Origin: Moniliophthora roreri
Taxonomy: Eukaryota > Basidiomycota > Agaricomycetes > Agaricales > Marasmiaceae
Assembly: GCA_001466705.2 (NCBI GenBank)
Contig: LATX02000001.1
Span: forward strand, 3,038,001-3,102,000
Length of the DNA stretch: 64,000 nt
Reading direction: 5' to 3'
The translations under genes and the position numbers were made by a program. Shown piece after piece: positions 1-10,070 of the stretch. Numbering within the stretch: position 1 is the stretch's first letter; every line of letters starts with the position of its first letter. The notes beneath the pieces were generated by a model that did not search any database, was not told the DNA's origin, and saw nothing but the letters and a program-made list of their open reading frames with translations.

Positions 1-240
1 AGCGAAAGTGCGGATAAGAGCAACAAGCTGAAGGTAGTGGTGCAGACATTGAAGTGGGATGGGAGAGAGATGTCCGATCGGCAGTACTGTGATCGTTATG
101 TTATGATTCAGATGATAGCGACTATTTTTGCTGTTAGTGCTTTCAGGATTTTGTACGATAACATTGGCGGCAGGAGTCACTCATTTATTGCGTCTGTAAT
201 TATCAACGGTCTCTACTCGCTCCCAAACCCAACTTCGTGA
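1..240 (+). CDS. 3' end of an F-box/LRR-like gene, cut by the window edge
   Basis: The window opens inside a reading frame in frame 1. Its first ~110 bases closely match the last coding bases of the F-box gene at 6685-8403: both contain the motif LKWDG(K/R)EMSD followed by a Cys/Tyr/Asp-rich tail. The DNA match continues past the stop of the other copy, so this is a paralogue. The tail differs: about four bases are missing near 100 relative to the other copy. The frame therefore leaves the usual acidic, Cys-rich ending and runs on to a TGA at 238-240. That end overlaps the converging SQS1-like gene, whose stop codon lies at 203-205. The F-box itself would lie left of the window. What is seen: paralogous 3' end and shifted tail. 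Inferred: a young duplicate, possibly damaged. Confidence 0.6.
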   Translation, partial: SESADKSNKLKVVVQTLKWDGREMSDRQYCDRYVMIQMIATIFAVSAFRILYDNIGGRSHSFIASVIINGLYSLPNPTS

Positions 241-3200
241 TCTTCATTACGGCTTTTAGTGGATCTTTCAAACCTTCACCACTGCTCTGTAGACCTATGC
301 GGTCACCCTCGGTCCAGCCCATTCCCGCCAAGAGTCGGAATCCAATGTTAGTTTCGGTCAACTTGGGTGCAGCCTGCGCCAGCTGTCAGTCAGTATTCAC
401 ACTGTAAAAGCCACAACGGTTACCTTTCCAACTTCGTCGCCCTCTCTTATCTTAGTGGGCTTTCCTTTTCCATTGCCCCTCCGACTTCCTACATCGATCC
501 CTGCGGCAAACTCGATACCTCGCGCTCTGCCCATTCTGACAACCTTCCCAACCTTATTCTCATCAATCCGACCCTCTGCACTCCTCTTTGTCTTGCTCAA
601 CGTTGTGAACCTATCTCGTCCATTCCCTTTGGAAAGGCTCTTCAGCCCGAAAGCTATTGCAAGCTCATGTACCATCTTCCTAGTCTCCTTTGCGCAAGGC
701 GGTAGAGACATGCTCTGCTTGCCATCGTCGTCCAAGAATCTTCGGATCTGCTGCACCAACGTCGAAATATCGATAACTCGGTTATCCAGGGAGAGGGAAT
801 GAGCGCGTTCTTCAAGCTTTCTGGCCTTCTTGCCTCCTTTTCTGGGTGACAGTGGATCAGCGGCAGCCAAAAGTCTTTCCATCTCCCTCTCTCGTTTCTT
901 TGCAGCCTTCTTCTGACGGTCGGATTCCCAGAGAGCGGCGAGATCCGGAGGAAGGTGTTTGGACTTGTTCTTGCGTTTTCCTAAGTCGAGTGTTAAGATA
1001 ATTGGTTAGGGCGGCACAATGAAAACGCACCAGCTTTCGGCATCCACTCCGCTATACTCAGGTCATCTTCGAAACCAAAATCATCGTCAAAGTCGAAATC
1101 TCCATCGCGAACGGCTCGGAATAGTCTGTTACGGGCTTTACGGTCGCGGCTATTGAGGATATCAGCATGCTCGTCGAGTAATTCCTATAGCCGGGTGAGA
1201 ATAGAAGGACAGCACGAATGAAATAGAGACGAACCCCAATCTCGGCAATGAAATCATCATCTTCCTCTGCCCACGTTTTCTTGCGATAAAACTCTTCGTC
1301 ATCCGAATCCTCCATATCTTCATAGAACTCCTGTGTATCTGCCTTCGCTTTACCTTTGCCCTTGTCCTTCTGAGATTGCTTTCGTAGCCGCTCAAGCCGA
1401 GCTTGGAAACTTGACTTGGGGCTTTCGCCTTCGTCGTCTTCACTATATTCGTCCTCGTCATCTTCACCAATGAACACACGTTCCTCAGCATCCAGTTCCA
1501 TCTCCACTTCCACATCTTCCCCTTCATCCTCTTCCTCTTCGTCATCGTCATCGTCGCTCATGGCATAATATTCCTCCCGAACCCTATTTGCGTTTTCAGC
1601 ATCCAAATCCTCCTTGGTCATATGCTCCCTATTAATCCCATTCACGAAGGATTTCATCGCTTCAGTGTCCAGCTCCAGTTCGGGATCTACGTCCATACCC
1701 TCTGCTCCTAATATCACCTCTCCTTTGTTCTTTTTCTTCTTCTGAGACACAACATGCAACGTTTTAGTCGCCTCATCAACCCGTACTTCTTCCTCTTCAC
1801 TTTCCCATTCAGAATCCGACCCTGATTCTGTACCCCAGTCAATGTCGGAGTCGCCTTTTCGACCACGGCCTCTCCACAACTGGCGTTCTGATACCGCAAT
1901 ACCACGGTCTGCAAAGCTACCTCTACCTTTCTTGCTCTCTGTTCTACGAGCCCATTGCACACGATGTCGGTGTTTCATACGCGCTGAGACAGGTGTACGT
2001 GTAGAGAGTGTGAACATTGGTTTTGATTTAGATGTAGAAGCAAGCGTTGCTTCTGGTTGTGACAGTGACTGAGGAAAAGAGAAGGAAACCGAGTCGACAG
2101 TAGGAGGAGGAGCGAGAGCTTCACCAATTGGTCGACCGGTAATTACACTGTGACCAAGAGATATGTCAGTGGTCTGAGGAAGGGGTGTAGCTCGGCCAGA
2201 CCGAGGAAGAGGAGCGACGTAAACGATTATGTCTTCATCGGGGTCTGGGGCACCCAACGGTTGTATACTTGAACTAGATGCTACTGGTTGGGTGGAGGAA
2301 AGTGTGGGTATGGTGTCGATAAAGAAAAGTGGCTGCTCAGCTGAAGGTTCCGTTGGCTGTGAGGGTGCAGTATCGACAAAGAATGCCGGAGGCTGAGGAA
2401 TAGTATCGACTTCAGGTGCAATGGATACTGGTTGAGTGGTAGCTGTGGTGACTGGCGGCATGTGCATGATAGAAGTCAAAGGTTCTTGTTGAGCAGGTTG
2501 ACCGGCCTCACTTGCGGTAGTTACCGGTTGGATGGCAGCAGCATCTGACGTTACGGAAGGTGAAGGCGCTTTCGCGACAGAAACCACAGGTTTAGGTTTG
2601 GCTGACTGAGCAGCTGCCGATGGAGAGACGGTGTCTGGCTGAGGTGCTGCAGGAGCCACATACACCTGTTCCACCTTCGAGTTTTCGGGTTGCGAAACTA
2701 GTGTTCGCTCCGTCATATATACATGGGAGTCTAATGTCGGCGCTAGTACTGACTTCGGTACAGCCGATACCGAAACCAAGATCTCTGGCGGTGGTGGTGG
2801 CTTTGACTCCCCCGGATCGTGACCTTGAATATCGATAGATGCAATCGTAGACGATACCGTCATGACAACATCGTCAGTCGGTGTTGACTTCGATTCTATA
2901 GTGACAGAAGATAATGGATCTTCCGTTTCAGCGACCATTTTGACTATTGGTTGGGCTCCAACCGGAACCGCACCATTGCTGGGAGCTGGTCTCGCTTCGA
3001 ACCTTCCTGTGAACGTTTCTTCGACTTCGATCCTGGCATCGTGAGCAGAAATGTTGGGATTGGATGCATCAACGCTCGCCTGGAACGTCCCAACATCTGC
3101 AAAATCAATCTCTTCGAGTTCTTCCTCTACTTTTTCTTCTGCTCCAGAGTCAGTTGAATCTGATTCAACCGGTCGCTCAAACTTTCCACTAAACACACGA

Positions 3201-3970
3201 GCAACTTTGCCAGCTGTAGGGATGTGTTTCTCCTCTTCATCGCCTGTATTCTGGTCAACATTTGGACGAAGATACGAAGAAAAAAGTATGCACCAATATC
3301 CTCCACAACCGGCTTCAGTATCTCTTCATCTTCTTGATTTTGGAACAAGAACCGGTTCTGTGTGGCTGGTACAAAGTGTATGATTTTCAGGAGGGGCCTG
3401 TCTTCGTTCAAAAGTCGTGATAGAGGTTCTGTGGTATCTCTGAAGCGTTTTCCTCGCCCACGAGAGCCAAATCCCCCATAATCATCCGTGCCTCGTCCTC
3501 TGCCGTGACCTTTGGGGGTGTTCATGCCTGACCCTGACCCTCGTCCGCGAGGTGAGTCAAAGCCAGTCCCTCGGCCACGATTCGGGATGTTTGAACCGGA
3601 ACCTCGACCTCTTCCTCCTGGTAGCAGATTAAATTAGTAAAAATAAAGGACTGAAAAGGCAACACATACCACTGTAAGGTCTGAATTGAGTTTGGCTTTC
3701 AGCTGGCCATTGCTGCAAGACGAAATCGGTCTCCGACGAGGGGATGTATCCTCCTCGATAGCCTCTACCTCTGCCTCGGTTGCCGATCCCACCTCGATCG
3801 AACCCGCCCCTACCTCTGCCACCTCCACCTCGACCGCCACGGCCTCTGCCCCCACGATTCGATGCCTCCAATGGAATGAAACCTTGGTCTTGCGTGGACT
3901 CGTTGTGAACTGAGAAAAAGCCACCCCGATAAGAGTTTTTTCCTCCCTTATTCTTGTTTCCTCGACCCAT
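203..3970 (-). CDS. SQS1: SQS1-like RGG/R3H/G-patch splicing cofactor
   Basis: Six exons fit complement(203..373, 424..980, 1031..1184, 1235..3243, 3294..3617, 3670..3970). They sum to 3516 nt, giving 1171 residues, and all introns are 50-52 bp. The N-terminus is an RGG-rich stretch (about residues 1-140). A long Pro/Ser/Thr-rich and then acidic, low-complexity middle follows, with a bipartite-like K/R cluster. An R3H domain lies near residues 1000-1063 (RRFLDDDGKQSMSLPP..) and a G-patch near 1120-1165 (NIGFRLLAGMGW, then KLGLGASRDR at the end). This order matches yeast Sqs1/Pfa1, a G-patch activator of the DEAH helicase Prp43 in splicing and ribosome maturation. The function is inferred from that family. 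The protein is longer than the yeast one because of the disordered middle. The start at 3970 opens directly into the RGG region. It lies head-to-head with the F-box gene at 4370. Confidence 0.9.
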
Positions 3971-4369
3971 GTCGTTCGTCTATGTGCTGTGTGAGTATGA
4001 GCAGGCAAACAGTGTCGGTGGTAGTGGACTTCGGACGCGTCCTCCCGAGTCATCGATGACTTTGGACATTTTTAGAAACTTATTCTCATCTGTTATTCGC
4101 AGAGCAAAACAGACGCTTTTTTATTCTTTATTGGGCATCTTGTGGGAAGCTTACACGGGCAGGTTCTGACTAGGGTGCATACGCGCTATGTATTCATCGA
4201 CCACAAGAGTAGCTCGGAAAAGGTATAAATACAGACATACGGGATGACGCGCGCCTCAGCATCTTTTGCCTCTTACTCTCATCTGCTTCGGACTTTTCTG
4301 CGAATAAATTCTACTTTTTATGACTCGGGTGCGTTTACATCTTCTCTAAGATCATGAAATTAACCGAAA
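3971..4369. other. Divergent promoter interval
   Basis: The 399 bp between the SQS1-like gene (minus) and the F-box gene (plus) must hold both promoters. A TATAAATA box lies at 4224-4231 on the plus strand. A possible 3' splice site (CTCTAAG) at 4343-4350 suggests that the F-box transcript may have a 5' UTR intron. I see no gene here. Confidence 0.5.
4224..4231 (+). promoter_or_regulatory. TATA box (TATAAATA)
   Basis: TATAAATA lies 139 bp before the ATG of the F-box gene at 4370. That distance would leave room for a short leader with or without an intron. Position and sequence are the only evidence. Confidence 0.4.
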
Positions 4370-6229
4370 ATGACTGATAGACTGCTTATTGCGAGGATGG
4401 ACACGACATTGAAACGCGTCGAAGCGCAGGCTTGTGGTATCATCAATAGTGTTCTTCACTGGATTTCAGCAATTGACACGACATTAGACGCGCTAAACAT
4501 ACCCGAAGAGTATTATATGCTCCAGAAGAAGATCTCGGAGGTAGCCATTCGTCTCAGCCAACTCAAATCCAAAGTCAACTCTCGACTCCCCATTTCTCGT
4601 CTCTCGAACGAGGTTCTTGGTCTTATCTTCATGATCTGCCTACAGTTTCCCTCCGTGAGCTCCTGGAAGCCACAATGGTTCAGGATTACGCAGGTTTCTC
4701 GTCGTTGGCGTATGGTCGCGTTACAGTCCCCCGCAATATGGTCTAAACCAGAATTCAGGTACCCTCTCTTGGCACGGGAAATGCTCAAGAGGTCGATGTG
4801 TGTGCCCCTTAGTATCGTCGGCACCATCCGAGGGGATCCTTTGTACAGAGTTCGTCCTCAGGGCGTATCGCCTGCCGACGTGCTGTCAGAAGCTTTCGAG
4901 CATCTGGAACGCATTTCCGACGTCAATATCACTGTTGATACGCAGGTCTTCACGAATATATCGACAAAAATGATGCAACCAGCACCACTTCTGCATTCTA
5001 TGACACTCCATATCCAAAATCATTGTTACACAGATCCGTCGCTCAGCCTTCCGAAAAGCTTCCTCGGTGATCATGCACCTCATCTGAGAAGCCTCGAACT
5101 TTGTGGTGGCACTCACGTTGTATGGGACTCTCCTGTCCTCAATAACCTCACAACTTTCATCGCTTGCGTCCCTGCTTACAGAGATGACCCCCATCTGCCC
5201 CGTCTCAAGCAGATTACCGATGCGTTGAAGAGGATGCCAAATTTGGAAGTGCTTGAACTGGAGAATAGGCTATGGCTCGATGATCATACAACCAATTCCA
5301 CTGTCTCAGTTACTCACCTTCCTCATTTACGCGACCTCAAGTTGCACTTCCCACTTCCGGATTGCGTAGCATTGCTGGATTGTCTAATGTTCCCATCCTC
5401 TACTCGCATCCATGCCACTTGTGTTGTCGGAGCTCATGGCTCAACACCACCCCACCTATATTACGATTCATTATTCCCTTGCCTCTCTCGCGTCTTCTAT
5501 CCCACGAACGAAAACTCGAGCGGCCGAACGCTGAAATACCTTACTCTTAATTCGAACCCAGAGGTTTCGGAATCCAAAGATCCCTGTTTCACGCTGGCTG
5601 CATGGAGTACAGCCCAATACTACCGCCCCATCTTCTCAGCGCCGTACTTCGGGTGTTCAGAACACCCGCAATTCCGTCTCGATATCAGCAGCGACTACGC
5701 ACCGCGTACGGTACGGGAACTCGACTCTGTTCAACGTAGTATCATTGCAGCTCTCCCCCTTGCCGAGGTACAGGAAGTTCATCTACAAATTCACACTACC
5801 GACGGCCTTTTTCATCACCTTGCATCTCTACCTGAGCTGCACACTCTTGTCCTTCAAGGTGAATGTGCTCACCAATTCATGAACGTCTTTGTCTGCCAAT
5901 TGTCTTTCCCTGCCCTCGATAAAATCCTCCTGCAGAAGGCCGATTTCTCTCCAACTGGTGCACCCAAGCTCGCTTTCTTTGATTCGCTGTTGACAGGCTT
6001 GAGGCTTCGCTCCAAGCGAGGGAAAAGAATCTCAGTGCTTTCCATCAACTCGTGCTCACACGTCAGGTCATTCGTAGCCAAAGAATCGGATAATTGTAGG
6101 AAACTCGAACAAGTTATCGGTAGTCTGGTGTGGGACGAGCGCGAGATGACCGACCTCCGATATAGGCCGAAACCGGCTCGGGACTACGGGTGTGGTTGTT
6201 TTCTCTGTCTTTTTAACTACTATTCCTAG
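4370..6229 (+). CDS. F-box protein (family B), 619 aa
   Basis: An uninterrupted 619-codon frame. After a short coiled N-terminus, an F-box lies at about residues 72-120: LPISRLSNEVLGLIF, then ITQVSRRWRMVALQSPAIW. The rest is a long leucine-rich, LRR-like region without clear repeats, ending in a Cys-rich tail (CGCFLCLFNYYS). F-box proteins bind Skp1 through the F-box and bring substrates to SCF ubiquitin ligases; the C-terminal region is expected to choose the substrate, which cannot be deduced. The gene is paralogous to those at 6685, 32273 and 57604, sharing the block 'LAREML.R....PL' just after the F-box. The first ATG (4370) is used here; a second in-frame ATG at 4397 is an alternative. 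Confidence 0.85.
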   Translation: MTDRLLIARMDTTLKRVEAQACGIINSVLHWISAIDTTLDALNIPEEYYMLQKKISEVAIRLSQLKSKVNSRLPISRLSNEVLGLIFMICLQFPSVSSWKPQWFRITQVSRRWRMVALQSPAIWSKPEFRYPLLAREMLKRSMCVPLSIVGTIRGDPLYRVRPQGVSPADVLSEAFEHLERISDVNITVDTQVFTNISTKMMQPAPLLHSMTLHIQNHCYTDPSLSLPKSFLGDHAPHLRSLELCGGTHVVWDSPVLNNLTTFIACVPAYRDDPHLPRLKQITDALKRMPNLEVLELENRLWLDDHTTNSTVSVTHLPHLRDLKLHFPLPDCVALLDCLMFPSSTRIHATCVVGAHGSTPPHLYYDSLFPCLSRVFYPTNENSSGRTLKYLTLNSNPEVSESKDPCFTLAAWSTAQYYRPIFSAPYFGCSEHPQFRLDISSDYAPRTVRELDSVQRSIIAALPLAEVQEVHLQIHTTDGLFHHLASLPELHTLVLQGECAHQFMNVFVCQLSFPALDKILLQKADFSPTGAPKLAFFDSLLTGLRLRSKRGKRISVLSINSCSHVRSFVAKESDNCRKLEQVIGSLVWDEREMTDLRYRPKPARDYGCGCFLCLFNYYS

Positions 6230-6684
6230 ATCCACTCTTCGAAATACTGTACAGTACATAGACCATTCCGGGACAGTAGCTTGTACGTCTTCGTTATCTA
6301 TATGCAATCGAACATCCGCTTGCAATGTTTATGCAAATGCAAAGCGCTCACATCCGTCTCAGAGCTTATATGCATGTGACAAATGAAAATTCCCGTCAGG
6401 GCAGCATCCCGTCGCGCTTCCGTACTTCTCATCTACGGCTGCTTACAGGACCATCTGCGCTTCTGAACTCTCGTTTCGTGAACTCACTTACATCTTTGGG
6501 TCATTTACTCGGATTCAAATGTACGTTTAATCACTTCTTTTTCTACTCGACGCACAGCTGACGACGTGAAAGACGTGTATTGGGACGCCCAGCTTGCCAC
6601 TACAGATGGGCTTGTTATCGGATAGCGAGGTACAAGCAGCTGGTATTCTTCAAGTAGATCGTGTCTACATTTCGGTTCAAGCTA
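6230..6684. other. Intergenic between tandem F-box genes
   Basis: About 455 bp that hold the 3' UTR of the upstream F-box gene and the promoter of the next. I see no conserved coding sequence. Short open frames here have no recognisable content. Confidence 0.4.
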
Positions 6685-8403
6685 ATGTGTCCAAAAGATA
6701 CCCTCATCGCGGCTGATGACCTCGCACTTCAGAAGGATATTTTCGAGACCGAAGTCTACTTATGCCAACTCAAGGAGAAACTGAACACTCTAATTCCCAT
6801 ATCACGCCTTCCGAACGAACTTTTAGCACGTATCCTTGCCTTTTGCGTTTCGACATTGTCGTCATACCGGTCCCAATGTCTTGGGGTGACTCACGTCTGT
6901 CGCCATTGGCGCTCAGTCGCGTTGAACTCTCCATCCGTCTGGACGGCACCCAAGTTTGACAAACCAACTCTTGCTCGACACATGCTCGAGAGGGCCCGGT
7001 CTGCACCACTCAGTATTAGCTATAATCAACCACAATATGACTTTAGGTCGCAAGCTACCAATTTGTTGGTGGAAACACTCGAGCAAATGACACGCATCGC
7101 CGACATACAACTCGCCGTCAACCATCAAACGTTTCAAAGGATGTTGCCCAATTTCCGTCGACGCGCCCCTCTACTTCAGTCGTTCGAAATGAATTCAACT
7201 AATACACAAGGGGATCATGACGTACGGGTCCTTCCGGACGGTTTCCTCGGCGGACATGCGCCTCTCCTAACATCTCTCAAGTTCTCTAAGCTCGATGTAC
7301 GCATTCCTTGGGCTTCGTCAGCTCTGAACAATCTCACTTCCCTCATCGTATATGTGCCTAAGCGCCGAGGTGAAAGAGGCCGGCCTTCATTGGAACAGAT
7401 ATTAATTGCCTTGGGGAGGATGACGAATCTAGAGGTCCTTGAGCTCGAAGAATGGCCAACTTCAGTCGACTCATTTCCTCCCTCAATTGTACATCTCCCA
7501 CGTTTGCGCCAGTTTACACTGCGTTTTCCACTCTCAGCATGCATCATTCTCTTGAACCATCTCATCCTTCCCAACTCGACTCAAACACGTATTACCTGCG
7601 CAGCCGAAGGAGCCCAGGACTGCGAGCCCTTCTTTCCTTGTCTTTCCCGCATATTTTCTGCCGAAGCTAGCATCGATGGCGCCGAAACGATGATCAGGAC
7701 CCTCTTGGTACAGAAAGATTCAGGCGTTCAGAATCAGGGTTGTTTCTCCTTGTCCATATGGGACTCTGGTGAATTAGATTCCAAATCATTCGAATTCAGC
7801 AATTCCACGATATTGGGTTGGTACTCACCTCCAGCGACCTCCCGTTTCGAAATTTGTGGCAATAACGCAGCGATCAACGACTCTCACTTCTCATATCGTG
7901 TCCTACAGGCTCTTTCTCTTATGCATCTCCGAAAACTCCATCTCGGGTGTGATGCCCCCGAACAACTCTTTCGATACCTTGCTTCTTTACCCCATTTCCA
8001 CACACTTTACATCCAGGGCGAATCGGCTCATGTTCTCGCAGCCATGCTTATCCAGAAACCCGCTCCGAAGCCTGCTCCTGCTCCTTTCCCTTCACTTCAT
8101 ACCGTCATTCTCGGAAACGTCGATTTCCATCCAAAGTCTGCCAAATCCAAAGTCTTTTTCGTCAACTCGCTCATTAAAGGTTTCAAGAACCTATCCAAAC
8201 GACCTAAAGGAAAGCTCGACACACTCGACGTTCGTTATAGCAGCAACTGTCGGCCCCTTCTCGACGAAGGTGCTGATAAGAGCAACAAGTTGAAGGCGGT
8301 AGTGCAGACGCTGAAGTGGGATGGGAAAGAGATGTCCGATGGGCAGTACTGTGACTGTTGTGACTGTTATGATTCAGAAAATAGTGACTACTTTTACTAT
8401 TAG
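6685..8403 (+). CDS. F-box protein (family B), 572 aa
   Basis: A single open frame; the first ATG is at 6685 (the frame is open upstream to a GTG at 6661 that would not start translation in a fungus). A short coiled N-terminus is followed by an F-box at about residues 37-86 (LIPISRLPNELLARIL .. VTHVCRHWRSVALNSPSVW). The block LARHMLERARSAPLSI follows, then a leucine-rich region of about 450 residues. The end is acidic, Cys- and Tyr-rich (CDCCDCYDSENSDYFYY). Likely an SCF substrate receptor by family; target unknown. It is tandem to the F-box gene at 4370, and its 3' end is nearly duplicated at the left edge of the window. An upstream non-coding or short coding exon cannot be excluded. Confidence 0.85.
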   Translation: MCPKDTLIAADDLALQKDIFETEVYLCQLKEKLNTLIPISRLPNELLARILAFCVSTLSSYRSQCLGVTHVCRHWRSVALNSPSVWTAPKFDKPTLARHMLERARSAPLSISYNQPQYDFRSQATNLLVETLEQMTRIADIQLAVNHQTFQRMLPNFRRRAPLLQSFEMNSTNTQGDHDVRVLPDGFLGGHAPLLTSLKFSKLDVRIPWASSALNNLTSLIVYVPKRRGERGRPSLEQILIALGRMTNLEVLELEEWPTSVDSFPPSIVHLPRLRQFTLRFPLSACIILLNHLILPNSTQTRITCAAEGAQDCEPFFPCLSRIFSAEASIDGAETMIRTLLVQKDSGVQNQGCFSLSIWDSGELDSKSFEFSNSTILGWYSPPATSRFEICGNNAAINDSHFSYRVLQALSLMHLRKLHLGCDAPEQLFRYLASLPHFHTLYIQGESAHVLAAMLIQKPAPKPAPAPFPSLHTVILGNVDFHPKSAKSKVFFVNSLIKGFKNLSKRPKGKLDTLDVRYSSNCRPLLDEGADKSNKLKAVVQTLKWDGKEMSDGQYCDCCDCYDSENSDYFYY

Positions 8404-10070
8404 TGTCTTCCAGGATGTTTGTACATTAGGATTGGCTGTGTAGCTTTCTTGTACTTGTAATTGTAACTTGCGCAATGCATTTGAAATGTTTGTTGTCTCT
8501 CACCAACGCGCCTAATGTTGAGCCGTTCAATTTCTCAAACCACATCCTGCTGGCCAATCGACTACGAATGCGACTACGACAACGGAACCTTTTCTCTCAG
8601 GTTGGACTTTTTTGCGGACAAGAGTCAGTTCTCTCCCAGCTGTAGCCTTAACGCAATAGTTTACAACGGACTTCCAGGTACTTGGTGTACTATACATGGC
8701 TTTTGACGCGGTTCCCACCTTGACTCCGGACTTCACCCACGCCAGAAGGATTAAGATACCATACAAAGCAAAAAGACGAACGGGTAATTCACGATTCCTG
8801 TCAGAATCTTCCTTCGAGAGTTCTACCGAGCCACCGAGCCGTGAGTTTGTGCAACCTTTTCCACTTGATTTATGGCCTGACATTTTGTTTATCGTACATG
8901 TGTAGGCTCGACATTTGCGATGGCAAACCTCGGTACAAGTTACCTTGCACTCGGTTCCAACTTCCAGGAATTTACTCCGCCGTATTCACCTGTCACGGTG
9001 GTCCCAAATTTCCTCAGACTTCACCTGCTAGCTGTTACCCGGGTTCATGCTCAAAACTTGAGAATTCGAATCGTCATCGTCCATATCAGACGTAAAGGCG
9101 TCGTCAACCGTAGCATGGCCCTAAGCTCTTCGCAGCAGCCCCAAGAAAGGCACTTCATACCTTGGCATACCTTGGTTCAGCGAGTACTAGGTGTCTGACC
9201 GATCCTTGGATAGTTGTGGGCGTGCCAATATTCTCAACATCCACTATTCTCATGTTCAACTACAATCGCAACGCACGGGCGAAATTCCCGGTGATTCAAG
9301 GAACCTGTGGCATTTGGGAATCACCATGCAGCTGTCAGCCTTCAGGACAGCCTTTGCGTCGTCATCTGCTTCATCATGGACACCCAGAGTACCAAGCATA
9401 CTCGGAAGAGAAGGCCTGGAGGAAGCGAAGCGCTCGAGCCTCGCCAAGCTATACAAAATGCGGAGGGAACGCGGAGCTAAATGGACACAAGGACTTTTAA
9501 TCCATCGTGATTGAATCATTCTCAAGAATCAACCATACGCTATCCAGTTGAGTCTCGTGAACCGAAGCCTCCTCAATTCCAACCGCCATTCCTGGCCAGC
9601 TGGAACGTACATGTGAACAACCTACAGGGCCCTGATGCTATTGCCGCCTTTCGGTATGTGACAGAACAGGGCGCCTCGCCTGCTGCGTGATGCTGTAAAT
9701 GAGTCAACAAGGGTGCTGTCGCCAGCATTCGTTCTGGTAAGTATGACGATGCCACAGATTTTGGAGTACTCTGAGTCCCCTGCGTCATCAATTAGTACAT
9801 TCTGAACATTACTCTTTGCGCAGGGTGGTGCGGAATTCTCTCGAGTCGTTCGAATGTACTAGGTGTACCTATACGTACCAGAATAAAACCTTCTGAACAG
9901 TAGCAGCCGGTAGCAGACATTAGCTTATTCTCGCCACCAGTTCAATTACGAGAAAAATGAAGTAGGAAACCGAGCGACGACAGCGCCGGCAAAGGCCATG
10001 TAGTGCCTGTAGTGCCCTTTGACGCCGAATAACTATTTGCTTCGATCACGCTTGGTTCTACACCACCACC
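8404..10070. other. Long intergenic stretch, no supported gene
   Basis: About 1.7 kb between the F-box gene and the Sel1-repeat gene. The first ~60 bp are similar to the sequence after the truncated F-box gene at the left edge, so the duplication includes the 3' UTR. A 118-codon minus-strand frame (8527-8883) has one possible membrane segment (LFALYGILILLAW) but no recognised family, and plus-strand frames overlap it. I do not call a gene. Confidence 0.35.

Noticed and set aside
6661..6684. Upstream extension of the F-box frame from a GTG
   Set aside because: GTG is not a normal start in fungal nuclear genes; the ATG at 6685 is used. The same reasoning moved the starts at 24459, 54523 and 59232.
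8527..8883. 118-codon minus-strand frame with one hydrophobic segment
   Set aside because: No known family, no consistent splice extension, and plus-strand frames overlap; the only support is length.
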